A stretch of DNA of 64,000 bases from contig CAMZMU010000034.1 of assembly GCA_947311845.1 (NCBI GenBank), positions 90,338,723 through 90,402,722 on the forward strand. The letters run 5' to 3'. This DNA comes from Poa pratensis (taxonomy: Eukaryota; Streptophyta; Magnoliopsida; Poales; Poaceae). The notes below the pieces were generated by a model that saw nothing but the letters and a program-made list of their open reading frames with translations, searched no databases and was not told the origin of the DNA. Below are positions 34,897-51,125 of this stretch, piece by piece (position 1 is the first letter of the stretch; each line of letters begins with the position of its first letter). The position numbers and the translations under genes are program-made.

Positions 34897-35505
34897 GTCT
34901 TGTCTCTTTGGTTGGATCCTATACTATTGGCGACGTACTCTGTTTCCTTTCTAAGGCATTGTGTTGGAGCACCTATCGTGTTATCCTCGGTTTTCGATCA
35001 TTGGTGGTTGGTATTGAAGTTTGTTGAAGCAGTTTTATGTTTTTCCTTTTTTGTACATCTCAATATCTTGACTAGTTTTTAATATCATGTTGGTGCAGAG
35101 GCTAGAGTGTAATTGACATCGTTCTTGATATTAAAATAAAAATCTTGTGTGACTACAGATTTCGCTTTATAGTTGAATTGTCAGACATCTCAGATAAGAA
35201 TAATAACACATGCTAAGAATACACATTACAGACTGCCCATCTCAGCCCACATCTACACATCACACCACCATCTACAAAACTCCGGCCCAAAACAAACAAC
35301 GAAGTTTTAAAAAGGAAACAAGAAAAGGCCCATATCTTTCTCCAGAGCTCGCGGTCCTGTGTCCCAGATTTCAAACGAAAACCAAGTTCAAATTCAAACA
35401 CTTTTCTCCACGTTCGTGCTCGACAGTACCAGTCCAGTTCCCGCCAACTCGAATTCCAGCGGCGAATCCCCGGCGAGGAGCCGAGGCGGCGCCGCTCGCC
35501 CGGCC
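34897..35505. other. 3' flank of the RIC gene
   Basis: No gene seen. Probably includes the RIC 3' untranslated region near 35210-35505. Confidence 0.4.
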
Positions 35506-36311
35506 TTAGTCCTCCGCCGCCCCGGCGGCCGAAGGTTCCGACGACGCGGCTCCCCCGGAGGACGACTTGGACCGCCCCGAGGAGGTCTTGGGCTTCCTCC
35601 GCCGCTGCTTCGGCGCCGCTGCCCCCGAGGCCTCCCCCTCGCATCCCTCATCCGCCTTCGCCGGCCGCCGCGACCCGTCGGTCCGCTTCGCCTCGCCGCC
35701 CCCCGACCCCTTCCCTCTCGTCCGCCGCGGCTTCTCCGCTTTGCCCGCTCCTGCTCCGTCGCCTCCTCCGGGCAGCGACGGCGGCTCCGCCCCCGCGCCC
35801 TCCGGCCCGCCGCTTCCCGACGCTCCCGGCTGAGCCTTGAACTCGTTCATCTGCAGCATACACCAATCGGCCGAAGCCGTCAGGATGGATGGAGATCAAT
35901 CGCCACGGCTGAGGAGGACGCGCTCGGAGCTTGCTTACCCAGCTGGGGTTGGTGACGGAGGCGTTGTCCCAGCCGATGTGCGCGACATGCTTCACGTCCG
36001 TGGGTGCCCCGATCTGGATCTCCGGCTCCTTCGCGTCTGCAACTGCACGCACAACAGACAAGGTGCACATCTTACAACACCATCCTACAGTATTATTGCA
36101 TTCCTACTACATTGCAATAACCTGAACTAGGAAGATTTTGGAAATTTTAGTACTACAATTCGAATCATATTTATGAATGTTTGCAGTGAGCATTGTTGGG
36201 ATGAGTAGAAATTTAGGGGTTGGTTCTAGAATGGTGGTTGGTTTACTCGGTAATTTCGCGTGTACCGAAAATTTGTGAGATGTATCGGAGGCCCTTGAGA
36301 AGGCCCTTCAT
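35506..36311 (-). CDS. ROP-interactive CRIB-motif protein (RIC)
   Basis: Effector that binds active ROP/RAC GTPases at the plasma membrane or cytoskeleton. Three exons, 36311-36266, 36042-35939 and 35850-35506, agree in phase and give 164 residues. Exon 1 encodes MKGLLKGLRYISQIF, the family's N-terminal motif; exon 2 carries the CRIB motif IGAPTDVKHVAHIGWDNAS, with the ISxP..HxxH pattern intact (I, P, H, H visible); exon 3 begins MNEFKAQPG and ends in a low-complexity tail rich in G, S, P, K and A. The frame upstream of this Met is open for some 30 codons to a TAG, so the start is the first Met after a stop. The coding region is GC-rich like other grass genes. Confidence 0.9.
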
Positions 36312-37048
36312 CTTAGCCGGTTCCACAGGCGGCTGCCCGCCCGCGGCGCCGCCTTGCGAGGGATCCACTACTTGGAAATTTGCGCCCTCCTGCCTCTTAA
36401 TCTAGCCTTCACAAGCAAGTTAGGATGTTAACAGAAGAAAGGTTATTCCAAATCAAAAGAAAAAAAATCAACAAATCAAACAATTAAGGATGTGAGCATG
36501 AAATGTGATGTGATCCTTCAAATCAAAAACAAAAAAAAAGTTCTGAAAACGGAGAATTCATCTGATATGTTTCCTCAGAATATAATGTGACAATTGAGGA
36601 TGCTAGGGATCGGGGGCTCATGGATTTGCTATCAGTGGGGTGAGATTATTTCACTTGCCATGTAGGCTTGATCCAGATAATGCATAGAACACGTAAAATG
36701 ATTTACCAGAAGAAACATATTGAAAGAGTGCATCCAAATTTCTGATATTTATGTTTCAATCTGTCTGTCGCACAAATAAATTTGGAGAGAATAATTACCA
36801 TCCAACAAAATCAAGCTCACATACCTTAGAAACGAATATTCATGGAGCAACCAAGTACAATTGACAGAACTTCATCTTCTTGATGACATCCCCAGTGATA
36901 CGACAATTGTCCCGACTTCCTATTCCTGAATGTTCTGTCACAAATTAGCAGAAATTGCAATCCTCTCCCAAGATGCAAGAGAAGCAGGCCTAGATTTTCT
37001 GTTCCTAGTTGGGGGAAACGGAAGGGCTGAGAGTTTGTTGCCTTAATC

Positions 37049-37056
37049 TATTTATA
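37049..37056 (-). promoter_or_regulatory. Probable TATA box of the RIC gene
   Basis: TATAAATA on the minus strand, about 740 bp before the ATG, which would mean a long leader, probably with an intron ending near 36403. Confidence 0.45.
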
Positions 37057-37059
37057 GGT

Positions 37060-38090
37060 CACTATTCTGGGGTCTAGGTTCAATTCATTTCGACACGCTA
37101 CCAGTTTGAGAGGCCCTGGTTATTTATGTTTAACTGGTCTGGAGCGCAAATGGTGGGAAATGTGCAGCTCAGAAAAGGGAGTTGTTTGGGTAGGAAAGTC
37201 AGGCAGGCTCTCAGTTTACAGCCTCTTGTTTTAACCATTTTTTATCGTATCTCATGTCCTTACTTGTGTTAAACCCAAGGTCATCGATAAATTTTGCACT
37301 GGAAGTTTGGCCTAATTCAGCGAAAGAATGTCGCACAATTTTTTTTTACTGGTGTCAGTCAATTTTCTTTCTTAGATGTACCTGGTGTCGGTTGGCATGT
37401 GGTGTACTGAGCAAGATGCAGTAGCTTTACTACTATATATTTGCTATGAATATGTCATATCTAACGAGGTAATGCAGTGGTCATGGAGTTTTTCATTTTC
37501 CAGTCTTTGTCCTTTGAGATCCGGGTTCTAGGTTTTTTTAGGAAAAGATATAAGGACTTAGCGTGAATCACATTTTTTATTTTAGCCCAATCGTTGGCCT
37601 ATTTTGCTGATTTGTGGCTTAGCCGGATCATTTTGGCATTTAATCTACTGCTTCCTACTCCACCTCCTCTCCAATCCATGGATGCTAAACATCAAGAAAA
37701 AAAATTAACTCCAGAAAATGTAAATGTAGTTTGCTGAGAAAGGAAATCTTCACACATCTCGGTGTACGCACTAATAGTCAGAAACCTGGAGTCAACCACA
37801 TTAATTTTGCTGTTCAGCCGCTCTCTTAGCGTGTTGTTTTTGCAGTATATTTTTGGTAATTAAAAAATCATGATACTTTACAAGAAATGCAAACTTTATT
37901 CCTGGATAATCCCACTGGTATTCATTTCCTTTCATTGAAATGACAAAATTACATAGTGGGTCAAAGAATTAGAGAACACATACACATATCAAGAATGAAA
38001 AAAAAAACTGTGGTACAGCTGTTTCTCCCATTTTAAAAAGGAAAAAATCGAATATCCTAAGAATGCATTTCTGTGAAGTTGTACACGCCG
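37060..38090. other. Intergenic, RIC promoter and TBC 3' region
   Basis: AT-rich. No gene or mobile element end recognised. Confidence 0.4.
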
Positions 38091-38350
38091 CTACGATGCC
38101 TTTACCTGCAGTTCAGGAAAGTACAGGTTATTTTGTATTTGTGACTCATGATCATATTTAGTGGTACATCAATTGAAAAAAGAAACTTACTGTGGTTAGG
38201 TACTTCTCGTGAATCGTCAAGGCCCCTCTACATGCCTTTCTCGCATCTATGCTTCCAGTGATTTCATTCAAAATCTGTTCTCAGGGGATAGGAACATAAA
38301 CAAGATAACTTTCAGTTACGATCAATATGTGTGTGCCTGCATGTGTGTGC

Positions 38351-38394
<44 letters not shown>

Positions 38395-41300
38395 TGACAA
38401 CATCGTCTAGACCTTTTGCCTCGCCCATTAGCCGCTTGTTTTTAGCCTCTATGACACTGGCTACAACAAAGACCGATAGAGGGATCTGCTGCTCTTTCTT
38501 TGCCGCCTGCAAGTTACTCTGTTCAAACTTTCCACACTGTTTTAGGGTATTTTCATCTTTTGCATTTGCGTTTGATGTGCCGTTATTACTCTCCAACATT
38601 GAAAAGAGACCTGGGTTGTACTCCATAGACCACATGAGCTGGAACATTTGAAGATCAAGAAAATAGTCACGTTGTGGGATCTGGATTAAGAAACCAATAC
38701 CTATTATAGTACAAATTGGTACAAGATAAAGAAGTATTCTAGAGGCCAATGATCATTATGTTTTATTTTGAGACTGGTGGGATCCGGGTTGAATTGTCAA
38801 AGAAACTAACCTAGTGCTCAGGCAATGAGCACACTAGTTGACATTACCAAGAAACCTTACCTCCCAAAGGTACATCGTGTCTATAAAAGTGAACTCCCTA
38901 CGAAAAAGAACCATCAGCATCCGGAAGGCAAATAAGTATTCTCCACCATCAAGATTTTCTGCAAACATTCTTTTATTAGGAATACAAATATGAAGCTCAA
39001 TTTTCAATAATTATTCAAGCAAAGGCATTACTTTCTTGAGCAGTCTAGTAAAGAATATTTTAGCTCCAAAAAATTACCTAAATGCTCATGTAGCTTTGGA
39101 TCAACAGCTTTCATTATGGTTGACAAGGTGGTCAGTTGAGATCGAACACCAATGGAGGTAGAAGTACTCTTGAAGTTTTCACGCTGCATATTTTGAAGGT
39201 AAAATACTAGAGCTTTTAGTATATTGAGAAACATGAATGAAGTCAGATACGACGTGCAGGCATGCAGCAGACCGTGTATTATTAGTTTAGAGAAGTAGAA
39301 CAACACAGTGAAGAAGTTCAGAGTTTTTTCGCGTCTTTTTTCATATCAATATCAAAATAGCGACATTTTGTTGTCATTATTAGCCAGATCCCAGATGACA
39401 AGTTCCATTACCAAACAAACATTGGAAGAGCCAACATGCACAGTAACACAGAACTGGCCCTGTGATGAGATGAAACATGAAATGCAATGGTATGTTTTCA
39501 CTGCCATGTTGATTTTCCTTTTTAACATTTTTCTGGTTGATGATTTTTACGCAAATGGTATCTTTTAGTTTAGGTTTGTGAAGTCAAGTAATGCTTGTGC
39601 TAACTTAATCAGCAAGAATTCAGACTGAGTAGTTATCAAATTATGCAAGCATATACGCATAAAATGCTTTATTATTAGGCTAACTAGTGCATCTTAGAAC
39701 AGTCATGTTTAGCTAGTCATGTTCATGTAAGGTTAAACTGTAACTATATGTATTGTCTTCTATAGCTTTTGTTGTTTTATAATGTTATATGTAGAAACAT
39801 AAATTAAAATCTTATGCTACCATTACAATGCAAGTTAGCAGAAAGCAATGAGTTCCTAAACAACTAAAAGCATGAAGGATCCAAATATTTCGTGAGTGAA
39901 TAAACGGATATGGATGCTTACCACCCTGCGCATTAGCCGTTCAAAGCACCAAAAGGCATCCGCTTCATGTTCCAAAATGATTGATATTGGTGAACAAAGA
40001 TCACTCATTCCTGCTTATGCATGAAAGGATTTAACAAACATATACAACTGTCATGATTAAGATTTTTTTACAAAAACGTGATCCACATTCATTTAAAAAT
40101 ACTTGATGTACAGAAAAAAAATCTATTCTTAAACAACTCACCCTGACAATAACCAATGTCAGTGTCCACCCATGCGTAGACTGCAAGAATGTCCCACAGA
40201 CGTGCCAAATTCTCCTGACTCTCATAATAAACTAGTGTACGGTCGGTACGATTAACATCGAGACCTACAATTGAGTAGTGCAAGAATCAGAAAAACACAA
40301 AAGTGAAGACAATATACACCAACTGTTATTTCTTCTACATGACATGGATGCTGAAAACAGAGTCAATACTGCTGCTTACCAATTTGGTGCAGAAGAAGTT
40401 TCCATTGAAGAACTTCTTTCGGGAGTGGTGCATTATTGGTTTGCTGTTCTGCGCCCACTGAAGAAGGCCTTGCTCCTCCATTTGAGTCAGGATCCTCGAT
40501 AGGCTGGCCATCTTCTGTTATGACAGGCATAGTGATTACCCTTCCACTACCAACCGTCGTGTCCATTTCTCGGCACTTTGTTTTCAGTTTTTCATATTCT
40601 AACCTATGAAAATATTCAAATCAGTATATTCCTCATCTCATCCATATGCTGTCTATACAACTCTCTTAGAAGCATGGTGAACTTCCTGAATAACAAAATA
40701 GCATTGGTATGATGCAGCATGAAAATGTGCCAGAAAGTATACACAATCGAGTATTTCAACTCATTGAAACCTGTAGATACAATGGGTTGAATGGTACATC
40801 CCTTTTTTGTAGACTGCTTCCACCTTCTTCAAGAGAACTCCATATCTCTAAACTACTTTTGAATATTTTGTGAGCAATTTCAGTTAATTTCTAAGTATGA
40901 TCGTATATGTTTAAACCAGCAATTGTTGCAAAAATCAGGAGTAACAAAGGAATGGTGAGTTGGAGTGCCTTTCCTAGATGACAGAAATTATGTATGCGAT
41001 GAAATCTGAAATTCTAGCAACATTAAAATGGACTCAGATGATCAAACTGAAGCAAGATGCAAATGAAAAAGGAACCTTCTCTGTTGTCGCAATTGGTTCC
41101 TTTGCTCAGTAGTGCTTTTAGGGTCGTAACAACCCAGCAAATACTCCCAAACTTCTCCTTTGATGTTCGGGTGGATACCCTGTTAGCATAATAATAACCA
41201 AAACAAAGACAGCATCCTGGTTCAGTTAAACTGAGGGGCCAGAACACGTACAATCAGGGATACTGACGAGAGATGCCAGAAATTAGCAGCTCACCCCACG

Positions 41301-41729
41301 CTGTACCCTCTTGATCATTCCAGCTGCGTCGAGGCAGCCTTCCTCGTTGAACAGCAGCTTCCACCTCCTGGGACTCAGCGTGCGGCGAGGCTGCCAAAAC
41401 GAACGACATGGAATCCAAAAATTCAGTCAGCATAACGCGTCAACAGATGCATCTGATGATCAATACAGTGCAGTCATCATTAATCTATCTCTCCCAGCAA
41501 CATCGGTAACCGGCCGGTATAGGATCGCTTCCCCGAATTGGGGATAATACTGTAACAATAATGCAGAAAACAGGAAGCCTGAACAAGGAATTAGGGAGGA
41601 AAATGAAATTGCCTTGGGCTTGAACCGCGACTTGGGCGCGTCCTGCAGGCAGTCGGGGCGGGTCGGGTAGACGGTGTTGGGGTCGATCAGCATGTCCGGA
41701 TCGCTGTAGCAGCACGCCAGGAACATCAT
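38091..41729 (-). CDS. TBC domain Rab GTPase-activating protein
   Basis: Stimulates GTP hydrolysis by Rab GTPases in vesicle traffic. Eleven exons in agreeing phases: 41729-41613, 41390-41295, 41179-41076, 40603-40380, 40264-40142, 40010-39922, 39183-39078, 38958-38861, 38638-38393, 38274-38191, 38105-38091; 433 residues without a break. The TBC domain starts with WKLLFNEEGCLDAAGMIKRV and GIHPNIKGEVWEYLLGCYDP. The arginine-finger motif is LDVNRTDRTLVYYE and the glutamine finger is DIGYCQGMSDLCSP. EADAFWCFERLMRRV and YLFAFRMLMVLFRREF follow. A non-conserved linker lies in exon 9. Intron 1 needs a GC donor (AAG|GCAATT). The last exon is only 15 bases, so the extreme C-terminus (TTVKAS) is the least certain part. 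Confidence 0.92.
38340..38392. repeat. GT/AG compound microsatellite at a splice donor
   Basis: (TG)n then (AG)n runs straight into the donor of TBC intron 9, which reads AAG|GTCTCTCTCT on the minus strand. Confidence 0.9.
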
Positions 41730-42806
41730 CTTGTTTCCCCTTGGATTGAACAGCCAAATCGGAACAGATCAAGACGCCGACGAGGCGACGACGATCTCAG
41801 CCGGGTGGAAATTTGTAAGAATTCGCCCGCGTAGGATCGTCAGCCAGAGACGGATCAGATGGTGAGATGGAAACTCTTCTTCCTCCTTGATTTGTTTCTT
41901 GATCTCTGAGAGAGGCTGGCGAAATCGACAGACGCGCAAGCAGAGGAGAGAGAGATGGGGAGCGGAAGGTGGTGCAACGGCTAAATTTGGTCGGGTCGGG
42001 AGTGGGGCAGCGCGAGAGAGAGAAGCGGAGGTAGCTGCTTTTTTATTTACTTAATCAAATCATCAAGGCGTGCAGAGAACTTGTGTGTGTCGCTGGTCGT
42101 ATCCGATCCGTGCTCCCCATGGAATTGATCAAGTCATGGGGGAGAGCTGCTCTTGCTCTTCTCTCTGTACTATTCGTATTTTGGAGAATTTCTTGCTCTT
42201 CTCACGAACTGTTCTAGCCTTTGGGTGTTTATTTCGATGTGCTACAACTACAAAGCCCATCTGAAACGGGCAACTCGCTTATTCCTTGCAATTTTCTGTT
42301 GGGTGGTCGGTGAGCTCGACCATCTCAAGGCCGCTATATTCAAAGGTTTCTTTTTTGGCTGGCTTCTTCATCTGCATACAAAGAAATTATTTCTAAGATT
42401 CTATAATAACTATGAAAGATATTCCTTGGAATAATAGTAGGCACAATAACCTGTGGATCTCGTCACAGTATAGATTTCTCCTTCTGATGAGGAATATAAT
42501 AAAGCACGAGAAGCCGTGCGTGCCTGCCTGCCTGATGAACACAACGGACACTTGTACCACTAACTGAGCCACTAGCCAAATGTTCATTACAGGTTAGCTA
42601 CAGGCTACAGCACGGGCCAAACCAGACCCAATCTATAGATGTGTTGTAGCATAGCATATCACCAACAGATAATCACCGCATAGCAAAACAAAACCACCGA
42701 CCTAGCGCTAACAAGGCAACGATCGATCATCTGCTCTCCAGCTAACAGAGCGCCGGCCCGCCGGCCGGCTCCTTTGGAAGGAAATCATACTCGCCTCCCA
42801 ATGTCC
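41730..42806. other. Leader and promoter of TBC gene; intergenic to DPH6
   Basis: CT- and GA-rich leader to about 42010, then unremarkable sequence. No gene seen. Confidence 0.4.
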
Positions 42807-45800
42807 CTAACGAGAGATGTGCGTCCCAGCGAGTACACCAACCAAGCTGCATGTGCAGCAGCCCAGGTTGTTCTTGGGCTTAGCCTTGGAAGCCAACAGC
42901 TCGCACGTTACAATGTCTTCCATCGCCGTGGAGCGGCCTGATCTGGAAACCGGTATGACGTTGAAGACAGGCACCCCTGGTTCTGACGGAACTGTCGGCT
43001 TCTTCTCCGAGCTTGGAGAAAGCCTCAGAGAACGCACGGGACATCACATCCGCTGCCACCGAGCAGTCAACTGAGTAGTAGAACCTCAGCATCTGCAGTT
43101 TAAAAATTCAGAAATGCTGATTAGGACGCGGGAGATTACTCCAGTTGCAAATTAATCTGAGGCCGGAAAATTACCGTTACGTCGTCCCAGTGAAGCCGTT
43201 GTCTACCAGGATCTTCGCGAGCTGGAAAGCGCAAAATCTGGCTATGGCTTTCAGATGCTCCTCCGAGTTGTAATTGTTCAGTGCTAGAAAAGATCCTTGA
43301 TGCGGTGTCTTTCGTGATCGAGACTACGGCAGAACAAATCTTCCCGGCAACTGTGTGGATCTGGCAGCATGAGTCATGCAAGTCGGAGTATTGTGCGCTC
43401 CACTCACTCAGAACTTTGCTCGATGCTGGCTTTGAAACTCCAGTCTCCAGCTCGCTGGTAATATCTGCATCATCGTCATCGTCGTAGCCGTTGCCATCAG
43501 CGGAGACATATAGTGTTGGTTTTATCTCCACACATGCTCTGTAAAATGGAAACAAATAATTCTTATAATGTTCATAATAGCACTTGACATGGCAGAAACT
43601 ATAAGTTTATCAAAACGATACTCCTTCTGACACTAAAAAAGTGTCGGGAGCTGTACTATTAAGTTGTATGTGATTAGTTTGTTTCCGGCGACATTTATAT
43701 CGGATCGGAGGGAGAAGTATTTCTTGCTGATAAAATAGAAGGGAAATGTGTTTACCCTTTCGGAAGATCAGGTGCCAGTACATATAGAATACTAGGATAT
43801 GATCCGGTTCTTGAGCAATCTAAATGGGCAATATATGAATTCTGGAGTTTTTGTTCAACTTCTTCCTTCTCGCTGGATGTCAAGTGGGCAGAGCAGTACA
43901 CCAGTAAGTGTATGGCCGAAGAAAAGATAGAGCTCTTGAAGGCATTGGCCACAGCTTCACTATTCCGCAGTGCTAGTTCCAGTTGAGCTGTTGCACCTCC
44001 AGGACAGAGCATCATCGTAGGGGGGTCGAGCCCGAGCTGACCAGCCATGTAGAGTATATCTCCATATAGTGTTGCCTAAAAGAAATCAGAATGAAACTTC
44101 ATGTATCAGAGTGAACATATGTGAACACTCTTTGCTAACTGAATTGACCAGCCAAACTAGTCTGCTCACTCTGCAGACAGCTTTCAAAATGAATTCATGA
44201 CATTATAGTGGAGTGTTCTTTTACCTGGCTATAAGGTCCGATGCAACTAGGAGCCCAGCATGAGATGCTTTGTACATGCAGAACTCTTTTAACCAGATCC
44301 TTTGCAACTAGAACTTCCACATATGTGTTGCCTAAACCAACCTGAACTAGTGGTAATTCGATTGTACTGCGTGAAGGAACACCGAGGTGGCATTTCTTTT
44401 CAGTGATGAAGCTGACATAAACTTCATTGGCTAATGCAAATTCCTTCATGCTTGAAATGTAGAGGTGAACATATAGCACATTTGCCCAACTTAACCCATC
44501 TTCCTTGAGTTGATTCTGAATTCTGCTCAAAACTGCGACTAGATCTGCCTTCAGGCCTATTGACGTAATAGAATTGTAAGTGGACGTTTGAGAAAGGAAG
44601 ATGAAATGGACATAAGATATCCCTGCCAGCTAGAATTATGAACAGTGCATAAGATGGAAATATGTAGAACAAGAGGTTGGGAGTATGCACCTCCAGAAGC
44701 ACTAGAGGGTTCCCCTATCCAACAACCAATGGAAAACAAAGTCTTCCCTGTCTTTGAGATGCATACATCTATATTTGGGTAAGCATCAGAAGTTGATGTT
44801 GGATTCCAGGTTTGTTTGTCTTCCACGTCAGCGTGCGCAATACCTCCATTTACTTCATACAAGCAACTAGAATTCTCTTCAGCAATAGCGCCATCCCCAA
44901 TGCTGTTAGGTGAACCTGGCTTAGGCTCGAGATGAAATGCCAAGGGATGAAGAATTCCGACTGAAGCAATGGAATCAGCGGAATGGAGTATCACTTCAAA
45001 ATCATCAAGGACGATCCTTGCATTCTGCAAATGTAGGCACATTATAGTACAGAAAACTCAAAAGTAGGTGTTTGGTAGTAATAGAACATTACTATGCATA
45101 AGAAAACTCAACAGGCATATGGACATGTTAGTGTGGAATATGGACAGTACCAACATCGTGTGGAATGTGACGATGGTTAGTCTACTTAGCATTCTAAAAC
45201 AAGTGGCATCAGGTTTTCGCAGTCAGCTGCTCCTCAAACTTACACGAAATAGAGGGCAGTCAAGAGTTAGTGTTTCATACTCTCCACCTTCACCACAGAC
45301 ATTGATTCCATAACTCCTAGTAGGATAAACAAAGAAGATAAATTACAGGCTGAATATATATGCAAGCAAAGCTAGTATTTAATTAGAAAACCATGAGAAT
45401 AAGACATGCAGAGGAGCAATCTGTCACAGTTTTTTTTTCATTACGGGAGATTCCCATTTCTATTCATGACAAACAAAACCAGTTTTTTGCAGGAACCAAC
45501 CGAGCATTACTAGTGAGTTCACCAGGAATCAGTAATACACACCAAACAGAAGACCTAACGCCAGCCAATACAACCAAAAGCTACACAAACGAGTTTTCCT
45601 AGCAAACTACTTTTCTAGAACAACAAAAGACAAGAAAACTAGCATTACTCTCCACGCACTGCAATTGCAGTGTTACCCATTGATCACTACATTATTGTCT
45701 TTACTCATTCAAGCTCATAGACTCTCACAAGGGACAAGAGCCACTATATCTAGTTGGAAATGTCCTAAAGAGAGATCGAAGGGAATTAGAAACATACTCG

Positions 45801-46894
45801 TTCATCTGGAGCAGATGACTCTTAAGTTCAGACAGCTCTTTCCCCAAGTGGGCAGAAGGTTTCAGCCCCATTGCAGCCACCTATAAACCCCAAAGGATCA
45901 ACCACTTGTTCCAGAAAGATAATTGCGTTGATGCAAGAAAGTTAAACAAAACATAAACATGATTGCACTGTATACCTTAACAGTTATAGCCACAATGCCC
46001 CTTCTTATCTGTAGAGATTAAAACCAGAACAAAACAGACATCGTGAGCGAGCAGTTTCTGCTAGGCCAGACAATCAGCCAATCTGAATTGAACTTTTATA
46101 TTACCATTTCTTCGAGAAGCAGAGTCTGATCCTGCCTCCACATGTAGGCCAGGGAGACCAGGCCCAGCCTCGAGCAGACGCTCTCGACCCGGAGCCTCTG
46201 GTAGTCGGAGGCGATGGCGCCCGAGGAGACGGCGCCGACGGATGGGATCTGCCGCTTGACCTCGCTCAGCAAGGCGAACATGTCCTCCACCTCGTCTCCC
46301 GCCGTGACGCTGTATTTCAGAGCGTGATCCCTGCAGACAAACAACAGCCGAATAAATAAACCGAGGACAAATTCATCTTCAGACGAGCACACACATCCTA
46401 TATCGACTGGGAACAAAAATCTCTGGGCAGACGGACAGAGAGCTCGCCTTGTGGACCCGCTGATGCGGCGGCGGAACAGGGGCAGCCCCATGCATTTGGC
46501 GTAGCAGACCACGATCTGGTGACCGACCTGGATACATCCCCGGAGGCAGCAAGCAAACACCCACAGGAATCAGCGAAATTCCAGGAAACAAGGAACACAT
46601 TACAAGGCGCAAATGGACAGCAGCTGAAGTTGAGAGGGTGGCCCGTACGGTCTGGTACATGTAGCTGTCGAGCTCGTCGACGGCGTCGTCTAGGGGATGA
46701 GATTGGCCAGGGCGACGACCTGCAGGGAGGCAACAACAAGTTTCAGCAAGAACAGGTTGATGCGGACATGGATTGAGTTGGGGGGAGGATTGGTGGATGG
46801 ATGGCGTGGGTTTTGCCTTGTGGCCGTAGTCGAGGCACCGCATCATGGAGAAGCAGCTGTCCTTGCCGCCGCTCACCAGCGCCACCACCTCCAT
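42807..46894 (-). CDS. DPH6: Diphthine-ammonia ligase (DPH6) gene with frame breaks
   Basis: DPH6 makes the last, ATP-dependent amidation of diphthamide on elongation factor 2. Twelve exons fit: 46894-46817, 46719-46649, 46527-46448, 46330-46105, 46008-45976, 45880-45798, 45316-45244, 45024-44691, 44556-44225, 44075-43756, 43538-43175, 43092-42807. Exon 1 has the PP-loop ATPase motif VALVSGGKDSCFSMM; then LDDAVDELDSYMYQTVGHQI and RQIPSVGAVSSGAIASDYQR. Exons 8-12 carry the two RidA/YjgF-like domains typical of eukaryotic DPH6. Frame breaks: exon 2 is 71 nt where 72 is needed (CCCC before CTAGAC); exon 11 leaves the frame at about 43265 and returns at about 43195; exon 12 shifts near 42985 before VPVFNVIPVS. 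Introns 1 and 3 have GC donors. Pseudogene or sequence error cannot be separated here. Confidence 0.88.
43621..43714. mobile_element. Decayed Stowaway-like MITE in DPH6 intron 10
   Basis: TA then CTCCTTCTGACACTAAAAAA at the left and CGGATCGGAGGGAG at the right; inner words GTGTCGG / CCGGCGACA pair. Ends are degraded. Confidence 0.45.
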
Positions 46895-47809
46895 CTCCGG
46901 CTCCGGCCGCCTCTCGCCCCGCCCTCTAGCTCTAGGGTTAGTCAGAGAGTCGTCGTTCCGTCGTCAAACCACCTCGAGCCCTGGCCTGGAGGCGTAATTT
47001 CCCTGATTTTACTTCCTTTTTTCCGGGAGGAAAATGATGGTGGCGACACGTGGGGCCCATCTGCCAGTGGAACAAGCAAAACGCAATTGCTCCAGCCACC
47101 ATAAATTTTATTATCATCACAGGAGAATTTTCGTTTCGCTGCTCATTAAATGTTGAACCTGGACTGTCAGAAAAAAACATTGAACCTGGAATATAACGCT
47201 GTACAATAATGACGATATGTTAGTTTTCTTTTCCACACGCAAAATATCTGGAGAATTGGAGGATCTCCAAAATTACGTGAGCTGACTTTATCCGGAGAAA
47301 TTACTAATCTTGCAGCATACAGTAGCTCATACGCCACGATGCTGCATCAATCAATAGTATCTAAATAAAGAGACTGGAATTCTTATGGGAATTTTATACT
47401 GGAAGTTCCTTTCATCAACTTCTGTTGAAAAAGCAAATCCAGAGTTGCAACGAAACAAGATAGAAATTACACAAGTATCAGAACAAAAGTCGCCAAGTCC
47501 CAGCTGGGAAGGTAAAGAAACATAAATATGTTGAATCTTGACCGCCACTAAATTAACCACCACGGAAAGCTAGGACTTGGCCCTAACGACACACACGCCA
47601 ACAACAACAGCAATAACAACAACTTATTGCTATCTATCAAGCAATGGTGATGATACAACAGGCCGGGTGGAGCACCATGGAAATTATGGGATGCTCCGGG
47701 GAACTGTTGACAAATAGGAGGGGTGGTATCCTGTCATTTACAGAGTCGCAGACAGCGCCGTTCCTTCTTTCACCCTTCTCAGGGGGATGTTCCTCAGCTC
47801 TTACGGTCG
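46895..47809. other. DPH6 promoter side and CK1 3' flank
   Basis: No gene seen. The CK1 3' untranslated region probably occupies the last few hundred bases. Confidence 0.4.

Positions 47810-51125
<3,316 letters not shown>

Noticed and set aside
35359..35955. 198-codon plus-strand frame
   Set aside because: Antisense shadow of the GC-rich RIC exons.
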